From the NCBI RefSeq assembly GCF_037392515.1, contig NC_090285.1, positions 6,451,501-6,515,500 on the forward strand: a stretch of 64,000 nt of DNA. Reading direction: 5' to 3'. Below are positions 48,767 to 59,852 of the stretch, piece by piece. Numbering within the stretch: the stretch's first letter is position 1; each line of letters opens with the position of its first letter. Source of the stretch: Haliotis asinina (Eukaryota > Mollusca > Gastropoda > Lepetellida > Haliotidae). The notes under the pieces were generated by a model. It made no database searches. It had not been told where the DNA came from and saw nothing but the letters and a program-made list of their open reading frames with translations. A program made the translations under genes and the position numbers.

Positions 48767-49151
48767 AACTCCCTTCGAAGTGGATATCACTGACAACTTT
48801 GCACAGAAAGTTTCATACTGAAATCTACATTTTTATTTGAGACAAAAGTGTAAACACTGGTCTTCCCCTCGCAGATTTCAGAAGATGGCGGCAAGAAGTA
48901 ACGGTCTTGTTTCCGGTTGTCGTAATCGAACCAAACGTATTCAACTTGATGATTGATGAGGACAATATAATAAATTATTGCACATGTCAGGTATCGCCGT
49001 TCGTTTTTCGTATATCATATACGTGTTGTTTCATAGTCCACCATGAAAACACGACATGTGGTAAAACTGAACGTTCAACAAGGGAGGCTACTCTCAAGAG
49101 TACACCAAACACTATCTTGGTGGCGTGAAATGAGAGGCCAAGTCCGTTCTC
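48767..49151. promoter_or_regulatory. Putative bidirectional NPAT/PEX7 promoter
   Basis: 385 bases between the divergent start codons. AAGATGGCGGC at 48882-48892 is a textbook YY1 site, and TTTCCGGTTG at 48910-48919 is an ETS-like core on the minus strand. No TATA box stands out. Both transcripts must begin in or near this interval unless a further upstream non-coding exon exists. Confidence 0.6.
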
Positions 49152-49260
49152 ATGACGGTGACATTTAGGACACAATCCCGCCATGGATACTCTGTAAAAT
49201 TTTCACCATACTTTCCCAACAGGCTAGCCTGTTCGTCCTCTCAGTATTATGGCATTGCAG
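49152..49260 (+). CDS. PEX7: PEX7 exon 1
   Basis: [20 protein letters not shown] to SSSQYYGIA; donor GTACTC, phase 1. No upstream in-frame ATG continues this frame usefully. Confidence 0.93.
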
Positions 49261-52200
49261 GTACTCTGTCCATATGGAAGTGATATTGACAACAATTCCA
49301 ATATTGGGCAATAATGTCTTTTGGCGACATTTACTTTGATTCAGGAGTTGTTATAGATGAAAAAAAAGATTAAAGAAGATATATCCATAAAAGATCTTGG
49401 TAATCCCAACAATATGTTATGATGTCTTCTTCAGATTTTACAGAATGACTGGCTCAGGCTACTAGTTTACAATTTCTTTTAGTGGCATTATGTAGAAGTT
49501 GTGTAGTAATGTATTATGATTGTTTCCTGTCTTTTAGCTGATAAGTATGGTATTGAAAATAACAAATACTATAAATGAAAATATAAAAATAGCATGTATA
49601 TATTTATGTGAGAATACCTTAAGTACTTTTTTTTTAAAAAGAAATTAGCAACGTTTTGGGGATGTCTTATTCTTTAACTTCTTTGTATAAACTTTATCAA
49701 AGACTTTCTCTGTAACCAGCTAAGAATACTAAAACCAAGAAGAAAACCGAAAGGAATAACTCTTGTGCTTTTGTGTTTCAAGGGTGTGGAACACTGTTTG
49801 TATTAGAACTGAGACCAGACCATTTAGTGGTACTTCGTACATTTGACTGGAGTGATGGCTTGTTTGATGTGGCTTGGTCAGAGAGCAATGAGAATGTGCT
49901 GGTGACAGCAAGTGGAGATGGGAGCCTCCTTGTCTGGGATGTCCTGCAGGAACAGGTAATTTGTTACCATGGTTACACATGATGTAGAAATTGCAGAGGA
50001 TGTACCAGATCATATCCCAGGTGGTCCAGTGATCAATAACATGTATTATCAGGAATGTGAAGACAAATGTCTGTGGTGCAGCAGTGCATTTTACAGAAAT
50101 GCTTCCTTCAGGCACACCAGAACATTTGGCCATGATTTGAATGCCAGTTTGTCCACATTTGCATCTACATTTGCTTTCCACTCACTCACTCACTCACTCA
50201 CTCACTCACTCGTAACAGATGTCGAACATGTCATGGGACATACAAAAATGCATGCTCCAGTGTTATCTCAGTGATTTTATGTTGCCTTGTTTCTCATTGC
50301 TGCTTGATTGCCATAGCCACTGGAGATCTTGATCCAGTTGTAATTATTTACTTCCAGGGTCCATTGAAAGCATTCAAGGAGCATACCAAGGAGGTAATGA
50401 TTGTCAATGGACATACAATCTATTAGGACAGTTCCCTTAGAGCTGATCATGATGCAGCCTCAGTAGTAGTCAACTTTCTTTCTGAGACTTTGTCAAAAAA
50501 ATAAAACATTATTCATTGTCAACAAGAAGTCAACTTTGTTCAAGTCAAGAAATTAGAACAATATGTTTACTTTAGGACATATTGAAACAAACTTGCTTAT
50601 ATTTTGTTCACGTAAAGAAATAAACATGAAGATCAAATTTGGTATGGTTATGATCTGTTGCCAGTCTTGTTAAGGATAGACCTGGATCAGTATCTCAAGA
50701 GGAGATATGAAAGAATGTAAGCTTTTTTATATATTTTACAACTGAACTGATTGTTTTGAATAATTAAGTACATGTATGTTGATTCCAGGTTAATTCTGTT
50801 GACTGGAGTCTGACTCGTGGTGAGAACCTTGTGGTGACAGGATCATGGGATACGCTGATCAAAATTGTGAGTTGCCTTACCTTGTCTCTTCCTCTCTTTA
50901 CAGTTATGGCTGTACTTATTATTGATATTAACTGATTTTGACTTTCGAATCATGTAAAGGTCATACTGGTTTCAAAATGTTCCAGAACTTACTGCAAAGG
51001 TGAATACGTTACTGTTTCTACCAGTAATACATTCAAATGAAATAAATCACTTTCTTATATGCAGTGAATTGTTTTTGCACAATTTGCATATGTAAACAGC
51101 CAGTCCTGGGCATGGTGTTTCTGCTTTCCCGATGTTTTCATGTGCCACAATAATAGGCAGTCCCTGATTATTCATGACTGTCAGGTAACCACCACGCTTA
51201 GGGGTTTTACGGGACGCTTTAATTACCTTGAGCCGTGTTTGTGCCCATTACTGTTGGTTCCAAGGTGTTTGACATTGATTAGGGTGAAGCACTTCAGTTA
51301 GTACCAGGGAGCGCACCGTCTCGTGTACACATTACGTCTCAGACTGTTAATGTTCACCTCTCCACAGCTAAGCAGTGTAGAAAACTGAACTAATATTGAG
51401 TTGAACGTGTCATTGCAGGAATTTATGAGAAAAGTATCTTTCAATTTCATGGTTGCATTTAGCATTGGTAGATATGTCTCTTATGTTTTAAACAATGTTT
51501 ACAACAAATTGTGCCGCAGGTATCATTCTCTGATATCAAAGTCAATCAAAGACATGGATTTTCTCTCTTATAAAGCTGACACAGCATGATTTGACTGAAA
51601 TAGTCTTCATAGCAGCGTGAGACGAAACTCTCTCACTGTGGGATGTTCAAGTTTTGCGTCTGTTTCCCAGTGGGACTTGCATTCTGCCCAGTCTCTTGTG
51701 ACCTTCAGAGGTCATGATTCCATCGTCTACTCTGCTGGGTGGTCGCCACATGTACCAGCATGTTTTGCCTCAGTGTCAGGTATGTTCTGTTCATCGTTCA
51801 CTTCCAGCAGTTATATGGTGTTGTGGAGGGATGATAGTAGTTGTTCTTGCAGGTTCTTGTAAATTGTTCTCATTATTATTATTGTGAAGGGAGGATCTAT
51901 AGATGTTAAGGGAGGATGAATGCATGCCTAGAGAGTGCTAGGAATATATGAATATGTCTGTGTGTCTGTCTATGTAAATATTTAGGAGTAGATGAAAAGG
52001 ACTGAGGCTGGCTATTCATAATGTAAAATGAAAACTTGACTTCAGCATGACGTGCGTGTGTGAGTACAAGAGAGGGAGAAACATATCTAAATCTGTTGTA
52101 CCTAACGGTTACAGGGGACCAAACCTTGAGAGTGTGGGATGCTCGTAAACCAAACTTCCCAACTCGTGTTGTACCTGCTCACAGTGGTGAGATTCTCACG

Positions 52201-55200
52201 TGTGATTGGTGCAAATACGATCAGGTGAGTATGACAAGATATTGTCCATCACAGGTATCCAGTGGAAGTCTTGAGGTGTGACATGCAAGCTATATACCAG
52301 AGTAGATGGTAAATCATTCATTCATTCATTCATTCATCCAAGTGAGAGGATAGAGGACTGAGCTTGTATTTTCTTCCAGATGTTCCGTTAATTTTAGACG
52401 GAAATTATAAGTGGAATATTGATATAGATTATGGTATACACAGCCTAGCCAAGTGGTGTGAGCCTGTTGTTTAATGCTCTGACTCACTAATATTCTACAT
52501 GGCAACAACCTTATATAATCAAGTTTGGTCTTGACAATCCATAGATTGATGCTATGACTAGCAATCCATTGTGGTATGTTCACAAGCTGTCAACGAACTC
52601 ACCAAACCTGAACACCCATTCCATGAAGCAACCTCTTAGGGCTAGCAAATGTGAAAGGCAGACCCTTGCTTATACGTAATCTTAATTTTGTCATATTCAT
52701 ATGTTGTCTTCATTATGTTCGGATGAAAGCTTTTTAAATTTATGTCAGAAAACTCTGTAAGCATACTAAAAATATGTGTTTAGGGATAACACATTTCCCG
52801 ATAAGTTAAAAAAATACTGTGATGGTGGTCAGTGATCTTTATTTACCTGCCTTGTCTCCAGAATGTTCTCTTCACTGGCGGCGTGGATGGACTGATACGA
52901 GGCTGGGATATCAGGAATACCCAGCAGCAAGTGTGCGAGCTACGTGGACACCAGTATGCCATCAGGAGAATCAGGGTGAGGTGGCCTTCACAGATAACCT
53001 ACACAGAGGTTCAAATGTTGCTAGTAATTTGTTGCCTGAAATTATATTCTCACATTCAGTTCTGACAGTCATGAAAAACATATATTTCTAAATATGTTCA
53101 GTATACAAACTTGTCACAAAATATCCAAATGCAGAGGACAGTCTAGGGTTGGTTTCACCCTATTGCAAATTGACTGTTTCAGACTTCACCGTTCATGGCG
53201 ACCAAGCTCATCTCCTGCTCATATGACTTCACAACTCGGTAAGACATGACAGATTATGTCGTCTGGTATTTGTCTTGCCCTTTCACAATAGAAACACACA
53301 GTTGATTTATTTGAAGTCGTAAACTAAAAACGATGACTTAGCCTTTGAAAGAGAAATCTGAAAATTTTCTTACGTGAAAATAAACTTATTACACCTATTT
53401 ACCCAAGTACAATTTTAAATGCCTGTATGTATTCCTTATGTAACTAAGTTCCGTTGGTATCCTCAAAACAGTTTCGGCCCATAAGTGTTTTCAGGCTGCA
53501 TGCGACACAGAGATTACATTTTTATTGCTGTAACTCGTGTTTGATGGTGTAAACCTACACATGTTATTTGTCATCATTCTCTGGATCATCAGTTAGTGAA
53601 TTTATAACCGGTATAATTAGTAGTAACACCACTTTGGTTACTCAACAAAGGTTCCCATTTGGCATTTTTCCAGTCTGTAGTAAATACTCAACATCATAAA
53701 TTAAGGTCTGTAATGGCAAATGTATTGTGTGTTATGTAATATGTGCATGTAAGTGATGCAAGAGGGTTTATCAGCTGAGTTACAAAAACAAACATCGATC
53801 AAAGGATTAACCGATAACACACTGATTGATTAATTACTTTTATCTTCTAGCGGATTTGTCTAAAGACAGTGTGTGTAGATGTACTAATTTATACTATTTA
53901 TATCTTTAATTTATACTGTCGTAAAGTGCGAGTGTAAAAACAACATCCTCCCTTCAAAGAATTAACCACCATTGCGTTGATTGATTGATTGCTCATTATT
54001 GGTTAACTAAGTTACTTAGAATGGTGGACATCATGCAGTTAGTTGCCAGGCATGCTATCTTGGGTGACTAATGACAGGTTAATCAGGTTTTCACCAATGT
54101 GAAAGACGTGAAACGATGTGTTACTTTTTCGCAAATTAGACTGTTGTAAGACGCACGACTGTTGTAAGACGCATGATTATTTACCAGCTGCAGATGAATG
54201 GAATATGATTTCCTTTATGTGGATATTGATAGATACATTCCTGAACAAGGTAGTAGCCTGACATTGTTGCTAAAAAATTAGTTTGTTTTAAATTCATTAT
54301 TTGCATTTTGTTTTCATTTATTTGTTGTAGCATTCAGCAGAATCTATATGACAGAAAACACACACTAGATCACGTATGTGTGTGAAATAGGATCCACATT
54401 GGCAATCTATACAATGTATAAATGTTGCTGTCATGTAAGAAATTTACTATAAGTATAAGCAGACTGTGTGTTCTTTTATTAATTTTCAAAATCATACAAA
54501 TATGACAATAACCTAATTAGGGTTATGAGACAAAATATAGAGACGTACACTGTCTTCATTATTTTTCCGTCCTAAAAGTTTTTTTCCATTTCTACCACTT
54601 GCAGATGATTAACCTTCAAAATGTTTCATTTGTTTTCATAATACATTTGTAGTGAAGTAAAAATGACTTCACCTTAGTTGATCTGTCTATAATTTAACTA
54701 TCAATTGTGCATACAGACTGCGCAGCAGAGGTCACGAACCAGTCATGAATTCTGGGATATCATCCGGATACTCACTGTAGAAAAACAGTAACAAACGTTT
54801 ACACCAGTCCACAGAAATTGCTCCAATCAGTGCCCCTTTAAACCAAAGATTATGTCAACAGGTTGTTTCATACTGGACAAAATAAGTTAGGGATATTGGT
54901 ATTTTCATGTCTGATATTTCATTAGTATTCAATGAATAAATTCATCATTATTCATAATTTCAAAATTTACAAATATCCCTAACTATTTTTGTCAGTATAC
55001 ATTTGTACATTGATGGTTCTGGAGATTTGTGTATCAGTGTGGCTACACCTGATTGTCTGCTGTATCATTCAAGGATCTGGGACTATACTCGTCCCGAGGC
55101 CCTGGAGGTGATTGAACACCACACAGAGTTTGTGTATGGCCTGGATTTCAACCTGCATGTTCCTGGACAGGTAGGGTAATGTGTGAGCAAATGAAACTAG

Positions 55201-55476
55201 CCTTGAGTAGTCACAAACACTACCCACTACTACACAGGTAGTACTACAGACTGCTTGTGTCTTGGTGACCTTGTGAAATTCTCTTGTCAAGTCAGTTGCC
55301 TCAGTCTGATTCTCAACAAATTCAGTATGTAAAGACAACTACTAATGATTCACACCATGACATTGCTAAAATATTCACTCACTCACATGACTTTTTGCTG
55401 TTTTCAGATAGCAGACTGTGGGTGGGATGAGCTTCTGCATGTGTTTCGCCCCCAGTCCTGTATCCCAGCACCCTGA
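49152..55476 (+). CDS. PEX7: PEX7, peroxisomal PTS2 import receptor
   Basis: PEX7 is the cytosolic WD40 receptor that binds the N-terminal PTS2 signal of enzymes such as thiolase and carries them, with PEX5, to the peroxisome. Ten exons join in phase to 316 residues (human 323 from memory). The order matches human PEX7 throughout: [18 protein letters not shown] at the N-terminus, [137 protein letters not shown] and the ending [20 protein letters not shown]. That gives the usual six to seven WD blades with intact WD dipeptides. The start ATG gives [15 protein letters not shown], close in length to the human start after MLRTPGRHGY. Confidence 0.97.
49783..49955 (+). CDS. PEX7: PEX7 exon 2
   Basis: Acceptor [31 protein letters not shown] through [14 protein letters not shown]; donor GTAATT, phase 0. 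Confidence 0.95.
50181..50212. repeat. (CTCA)n microsatellite
   Basis: About eight CTCA units in PEX7 intron 2, the reverse of the GAGT head of the SINE. Confidence 0.9.
50358..50393 (+). CDS. PEX7: PEX7 exon 3 (36 bases)
   Basis: Acceptor TTACTTCCAG, donor GTAATG. Encodes [12 protein letters not shown], matching human GPLQVYKEHAQE. Confidence 0.92.
50789..50866 (+). CDS. PEX7: PEX7 exon 4
   Basis: Acceptor GATTCCAG, donor GTGAGT. Encodes [20 protein letters not shown] then DTLIKI. Confidence 0.95.
51671..51779 (+). CDS. PEX7: PEX7 exon 5
   Basis: Acceptor GTTTCCCAG, donor GTATGT. Encodes [20 protein letters not shown] then [16 protein letters not shown]; phase 1 end. Confidence 0.95.
52115..52224 (+). 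CDS. PEX7: PEX7 exon 6
   Basis: Acceptor ACGGTTACAG, donor GTGAGT. Encodes [20 protein letters not shown] then [17 protein letters not shown]. Confidence 0.95.
52314..52338. repeat. (TTCA)n microsatellite
   Basis: Six CATT/TTCA units in a PEX7 intron. Confidence 0.85.
52464..52640 (+). repeat. Abalone-type SINE, strongly diverged
   Basis: Order of partial matches (ACTCACTAATATTCTACATG, AATCAAGTTTGGTCTTGACA, CCATGAAGCAACCTCTTAGG) follows the family body. Confidence 0.45.
52862..52975 (+). CDS. PEX7: PEX7 exon 7
   Basis: Acceptor TTGTCTCCAG, donor GTGAGG. Encodes [20 protein letters not shown] then [14 protein letters not shown]. Confidence 0.95.
53183..53238 (+). CDS. PEX7: PEX7 exon 8
   Basis: Acceptor TGTTTCAG, donor GTAAGA. 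Encodes [18 protein letters not shown] and the first two bases of an arginine. Confidence 0.94.
53239..55073 (+). other. PEX7 intron 8
   Basis: No exon seen between the phase-2 end of exon 8 and the matching acceptor at 55074. It holds one mariner-type MITE at 54871-54998 and otherwise plain AT-rich sequence. Confidence 0.6.
54871..54998. mobile_element. Tc1/mariner-type MITE, copy 2
   Basis: TACTGGACAAAATAAGTTAG at the left and CTAACTATTTTTGTCAGTA at the right are inverted, with TA at both ends. The body is AT-rich and near-palindromic. Confidence 0.8.
55074..55170 (+). CDS. PEX7: PEX7 exon 9
   Basis: Acceptor ATCATTCAAG, donor GTAGGG. Encodes (R)[19 protein letters not shown] then [13 protein letters not shown]. 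Confidence 0.95.
55408..55476 (+). CDS. PEX7: PEX7 exon 10 (C-terminus)
   Basis: Acceptor GCTGTTTTCAG. Encodes [20 protein letters not shown] then AP and TGA. The human end is [22 protein letters not shown]. Confidence 0.95.
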   Translation: MADCGWDELLHVFRPQSCIPAP

Positions 55477-55728
55477 GGGTGACCCAGAATGTTTAGCTAG
55501 TTCACAGGGATCTTCCACAACAGTGAGAATACTTCAAATTTCAAAATTTGAATTGTATATGTTGTTTTATTTATAATTACGAAGGTAAATTCCTGTAACA
55601 TTTATTTTAATTCTACATGAAAGTGTATATTAATTGCGTGCAAAGATTGTGTATATTGATACGTTTCTGTGATTGAATCAAATGTTTTTTATAATGAATT
55701 GATAGTGACTATATTCAAGTGTTTGACA

Positions 55729-55734
55729 AATAAA
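55729..55734 (+). promoter_or_regulatory. Candidate PEX7 polyadenylation signal
   Basis: AATAAA 253 bases after the PEX7 stop codon. Confidence 0.45.
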
Positions 55735-56097
55735 TGCAAGAAGCGTTCCATTTGATTTGAGTACCCAGATCCTATACTGAGAGGTGAACCTTTCCCTTTG
55801 CACATCCAAAGATGATCCCTCTATCAGCCAACCATATCCTTACTATATCACTATAGCAACGGTCTATGGACTATTTTGCAAGTGCACCTCTGGTCATGCT
55901 ACCTCAGTGTTTTATGTCCATGATTCCTTATCTAGTCATGAATACAATTATCCTTTATTCAGTTTGATTGTTTGTGTCAGTGGATTTCACAGGTTTTCAA
56001 TCCCATCATGCTTTGTTCTTGGTATAGGTCCACAGCTCAGAATTGTGTCTTTTTGCAAAAGTGATGTGTTGAGTTGCAGGTACCACTACTAGAGTAA

Positions 56098-56230
56098 TAT
56101 ACTAGACAAAATAAGTTAGGGATATTGGTATTTTTATGACTGATATTTTATCAGTATGTCCATGAATACATACATCATTATACATAATATCAAAATTTAT
56201 AAATGTCCCTAACTATTTTTGTCCATTATA
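56098..56230. mobile_element. Tc1/mariner-type MITE, copy 3
   Basis: TACTAGACAAAATAAGTTAG to CTAACTATTTTTGTCCATTA; about 85 percent alike to copy 2 by eye. Confidence 0.8.
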
Positions 56231-57298
56231 TTATAGCCATAATTTCAACTTGATGCATGTGACTTGATAACAGGCAGAAACAGGCACTTGTTACATCATA
56301 ACTTGAAGTAAGTTTAAGCCACAGATTATTAGACAAGTGTGTTTTTCCTCTTACTTTGTATCAGAGAAACTCTGTTTCTGTGCTGTTAGATGTTTGAATT
56401 TCCACAGATGAGTACCCATATCATTGTCTGTCATTTGGCTTGTATTTGTTTGTGTCCAGATGTGTACCCATTTATCAGGTATCTACATCCATCTTTACAG
56501 GTCCCTTTTTTATAAATAATCAGAAAAATTATTCTTAAACAACCAAAATGTTTTTGTTTGTTTTGTTCTTGAAATTGTCCTGGCACATGATCATCAGCAA
56601 ATAACGTTGCTTTTAGCAAGACTGCAGCTGAAGGTCAGCAACAACTCAGCAGCACGGACTACATAACATAACACACTACATAACACCCAAGAGACGTGTC
56701 TTTTGGCCTTAAGCCCATTTCTGCAAGGACTGGTACTTGATCAATGTATGTTTCCCAAGTTCGTCCATTTTCCATAGGTCACAATGTTTAGTGACCTAAC
56801 TCCTACTATACAAGGCTCAGGGGTTATCAACTAGTTCTCATTCAATGGATGTTTGGTATTACTCCGATATCCAAGGCTAACATAACATCTTGCTGACAGT
56901 AACTGCAAGCAGTTGGCAAATGAAATCCATTATGGATAAGACAATATGCACACTGTCAATAATCCTGTGCTGAAACCTTTAATATATGAGGGTTTCAGAT
57001 AATAATATAGTCAACTAGGATTGCCTCAAAGGCAGTAATGATGGTCTTCAGACTTCCCCCATACACCCATCGTGGTTATCTTCACTAGAACAGTTTCTTT
57101 GGACGCCAGCTGGACTGTCCATTTCAGTTGTTTTTACAGTAATTTGGCTCTGATTCAACACTGCTGACATGAACACAAAATTCACAAACTGCAGAAAAAC
57201 AAAGATGAAGGCATAGTAAAATATACAACCTACTGGAAAGATTAGAGCCTAACATGTCCCGAACACTAATTGTTTGATTGTAGACCTAAGAACAGAGG

Positions 57299-57545
57299 AG
57301 GTATGGCATGTCATAGGTTCCCAATTGCTCGGGTTGATGCTCATGCTGTTGGTCACTGGATTTTCTTGTTCAGACTCAATCACTTACCTGCTAACCCAGT
57401 GTAACATAGGTATGGCCTGTCATAGGTTCCCAATTGCGCAGGTTGATGCTCATGCTGTTGATCACTGGATTGTCTGGTCCAGACTCTATCATTCACAGAC
57501 CGCAGCCATATAGGTGGAATATTGCTGAGTGCGGCGTAAAACTCA
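57299..57545 (-). repeat. Abalone-type SINE, inverted, with internal tandem duplication
   Basis: Minus-strand copy ending GCTGAGTGCGGCGTAAAACT. The segment GTCATAGGTTCCCAATTGC to GATTGTCTGGTCCAGACTC occurs twice, about 114 bases apart. Confidence 0.8.
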
Positions 57546-59765
57546 ACTCAATGTTACAGAAAATTTGACCAACTTCCAAGGGCGATAACTCCGAAACTAT
57601 TGACGATGTTGACATGCCTTGAACAAATTAAGTTTTCCAGGGAATGGGCTTTCTAGCGGTGTATCAAACTTGATTGTGCTATATGCTGTTCTGGAGAAGA
57701 AGATTTTCAAATAAAAAGAATAATAAGAACCGGATAATAACAATAGGTCTTCCAGACTTTTGTCTGACTTTTACATCTTTACCGAAATAAAAAAAGAACT
57801 CGCTCTGATAAATATGTTTATTGTCCAGTTAGGTGTCACATAAATGAAGTATGAAAATAGAAATATTAACCAAACAGCAACAGCATAATAAGGAAAAGAT
57901 TGTAACAATGGGACACTCATGCCTCAAGCAGACCTGGATCAGGATAGTCAGACACAACAAACTCTTGACCTAATTCAGCGTGCAAGGCATTTATTGTAGG
58001 ATCCATGCACCAAGAGATCAACAAATATCATTAAAAAAAAAATAGTAAATTGTATTTACCAAAACTTGCTCACCTGGGAAAGAATGACATATGATAAGCA
58101 ACCATGTGTTCCCATTTGGAGAGATGAAACATCACTTCTAACTGTAATAAAGGAGTTGTTTACCCATCTAGCTTATCCTTACTTAGTTTCTTCAACAAAA
58201 ATTCTTTAAAAGAAGTTACTAAGATTGGGTCTGGTAACTCATGGACTCTATTCAGGTTGGTCCTGAGAAGAACCTCGGTATGCAGGTCTACCAGGGCCTG
58301 TCAAGTTCAGGTGATATATTGCTAATCGAAACAAAACACTTCATGGTTACACAACCAGCAGCTTTCGTTCACACCTCTTTCTGACTATGTATACATACTA
58401 TGTTTGAGTAAAGACAGAGCTTCAGTCAATATCAGTTACGTACAAAAAGGCATTCATGTTACATGATGTATCTGGAGAAGTTTTCCCAGGTCCAAGAGAT
58501 ATTACCCAATTCAAAAGGTGGCCAGGTAAGCGCAGGACAGGTACCTAGGTTTTAAACTTAGACAAACAAACATAAGCCAAAGATGATGCATTTCCAATGC
58601 ATTGTACAAAACCTATGCAAAACATCTGAAATGCTCTAGCATACAGGTGGCACTTACAGCATAGTACGCCCGAACCACTAATCTCCAGAGACCGATATAA
58701 GGAGGTTGTGCCTTGGATAGATGACACACAACATATGAATACATCAAACATCAACATATAATGTCTCATTAGCCTTACAACAGTTGAGTTGAAAAGAAAG
58801 AAAATATTACGATAATCAAAATATTTTGTGATAGAGTGTATAATTAAAGATATAAATGTGTGGCACATATGACAAAATTGGTCCAAGTCCTAGAATTATT
58901 TCTGCATGAAATCCCTATGTAGACATTGAAAATATGCCAAATGAACATGATGAATGCCTCAAGCTGCTTTCCTTCCAGAATAAGTCTTTGTTCAAGTAGT
59001 TAACCAAGTCTGTGCAAAACAGACTGTGGAGACAATGTAGTTCACCATCCTCTTCACAAAAGTCACATCTTGGCTACATCATGAGTTAGTTAACTGTTTA
59101 AACTTTCAAAATTAATACATTTCCCCAAAATGAAGACTAAATCCTGTACCATAATCATGAAGCAGTATTTACATCTGTTGATTCATTATCAAGAGAAAAG
59201 AGTTGGAAAACAAAGCTGTTGATCGGCAAAAATGTGTATGTAGTAATGTTTATACAGTAGTTGTCCAGGTTACCACGATCCAACATAGCAGGGACTGGCT
59301 GTTTATCTAGAGCAGTAATATTATATAACAACCTATAATGTTTCTGCTGTCTTATTTCTTCACGAAGACCATTTAATGAAGAAATGCAGCTGAATCTATC
59401 ACAGTCTCTATTGTGTAAAAATATTAAATGAAAACAAAACTACATACAAACAATAAATGTCCAAAACATTGATAACAGATGACTGAACTGCAGCACAATA
59501 AAACAAGCTGTATTTCTTAAATCAGATTATGAATATATAATCAAAGCAGTTCTGTCAACCTTCAATCAACAAGGAAAAAACAAACTTACTTCAAATAATA
59601 AGTCATCAAAAATTAAGAAATCAGAATGCTGGATGACATCCAATAGTTTTGATGAAATGCTTAGCATTCTAACTCTGTCATGAAGGAATATTAACATCCA
59701 TGTCAAACACAGGATTTGTGTTAAAAATATCACAAAGAAGGGAGGCGTTCATGCAGTCGACTCCT

Positions 59766-59852
59766 TCAGTTGAGCCTGTTGCTGCTGATACGTGATTGAG
59801 CATATACAGCATTAGCCATGTCATCCTCCACTTCTGACGTACGTGCCCGGAT
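59766..59852 (-). CDS. Unidentified gene, last exon
   Basis: 87 bases, acceptor CTTGTTTCAG. Encodes IRARTSEVEDDMANAVYAQS then RISSNRLN and TGA. Confidence 0.72.
   Translation of the reverse strand: MRARTSEVEDDMANAVYAQSRISSNRLN

Larger units (their letters stand above)
55477..59765. other. Intergenic region between convergent PEX7 and unknown gene
   Basis: Holds the 3' UTRs, a MITE (56098-56230) and an inverted SINE with a partial duplication (57299-57545). A short exon-like stretch at 58257-58312 (QVGPEKNLGMQVYQGLSSS, bounded by AG and GT) is seen but has no partner exon, so it is not called. Confidence 0.5.

Noticed and set aside
49969-50274. 101-codon frame after PEX7 exon 2
   Set aside because: Intronic; it includes the CTCA microsatellite and SINE-like bases.
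58257-58312. Exon-like stretch QVGPEKNLGMQVYQGLSSS
   Set aside because: Bounded by AG and GT, but no partner exon in matching phase and no recognised similarity.
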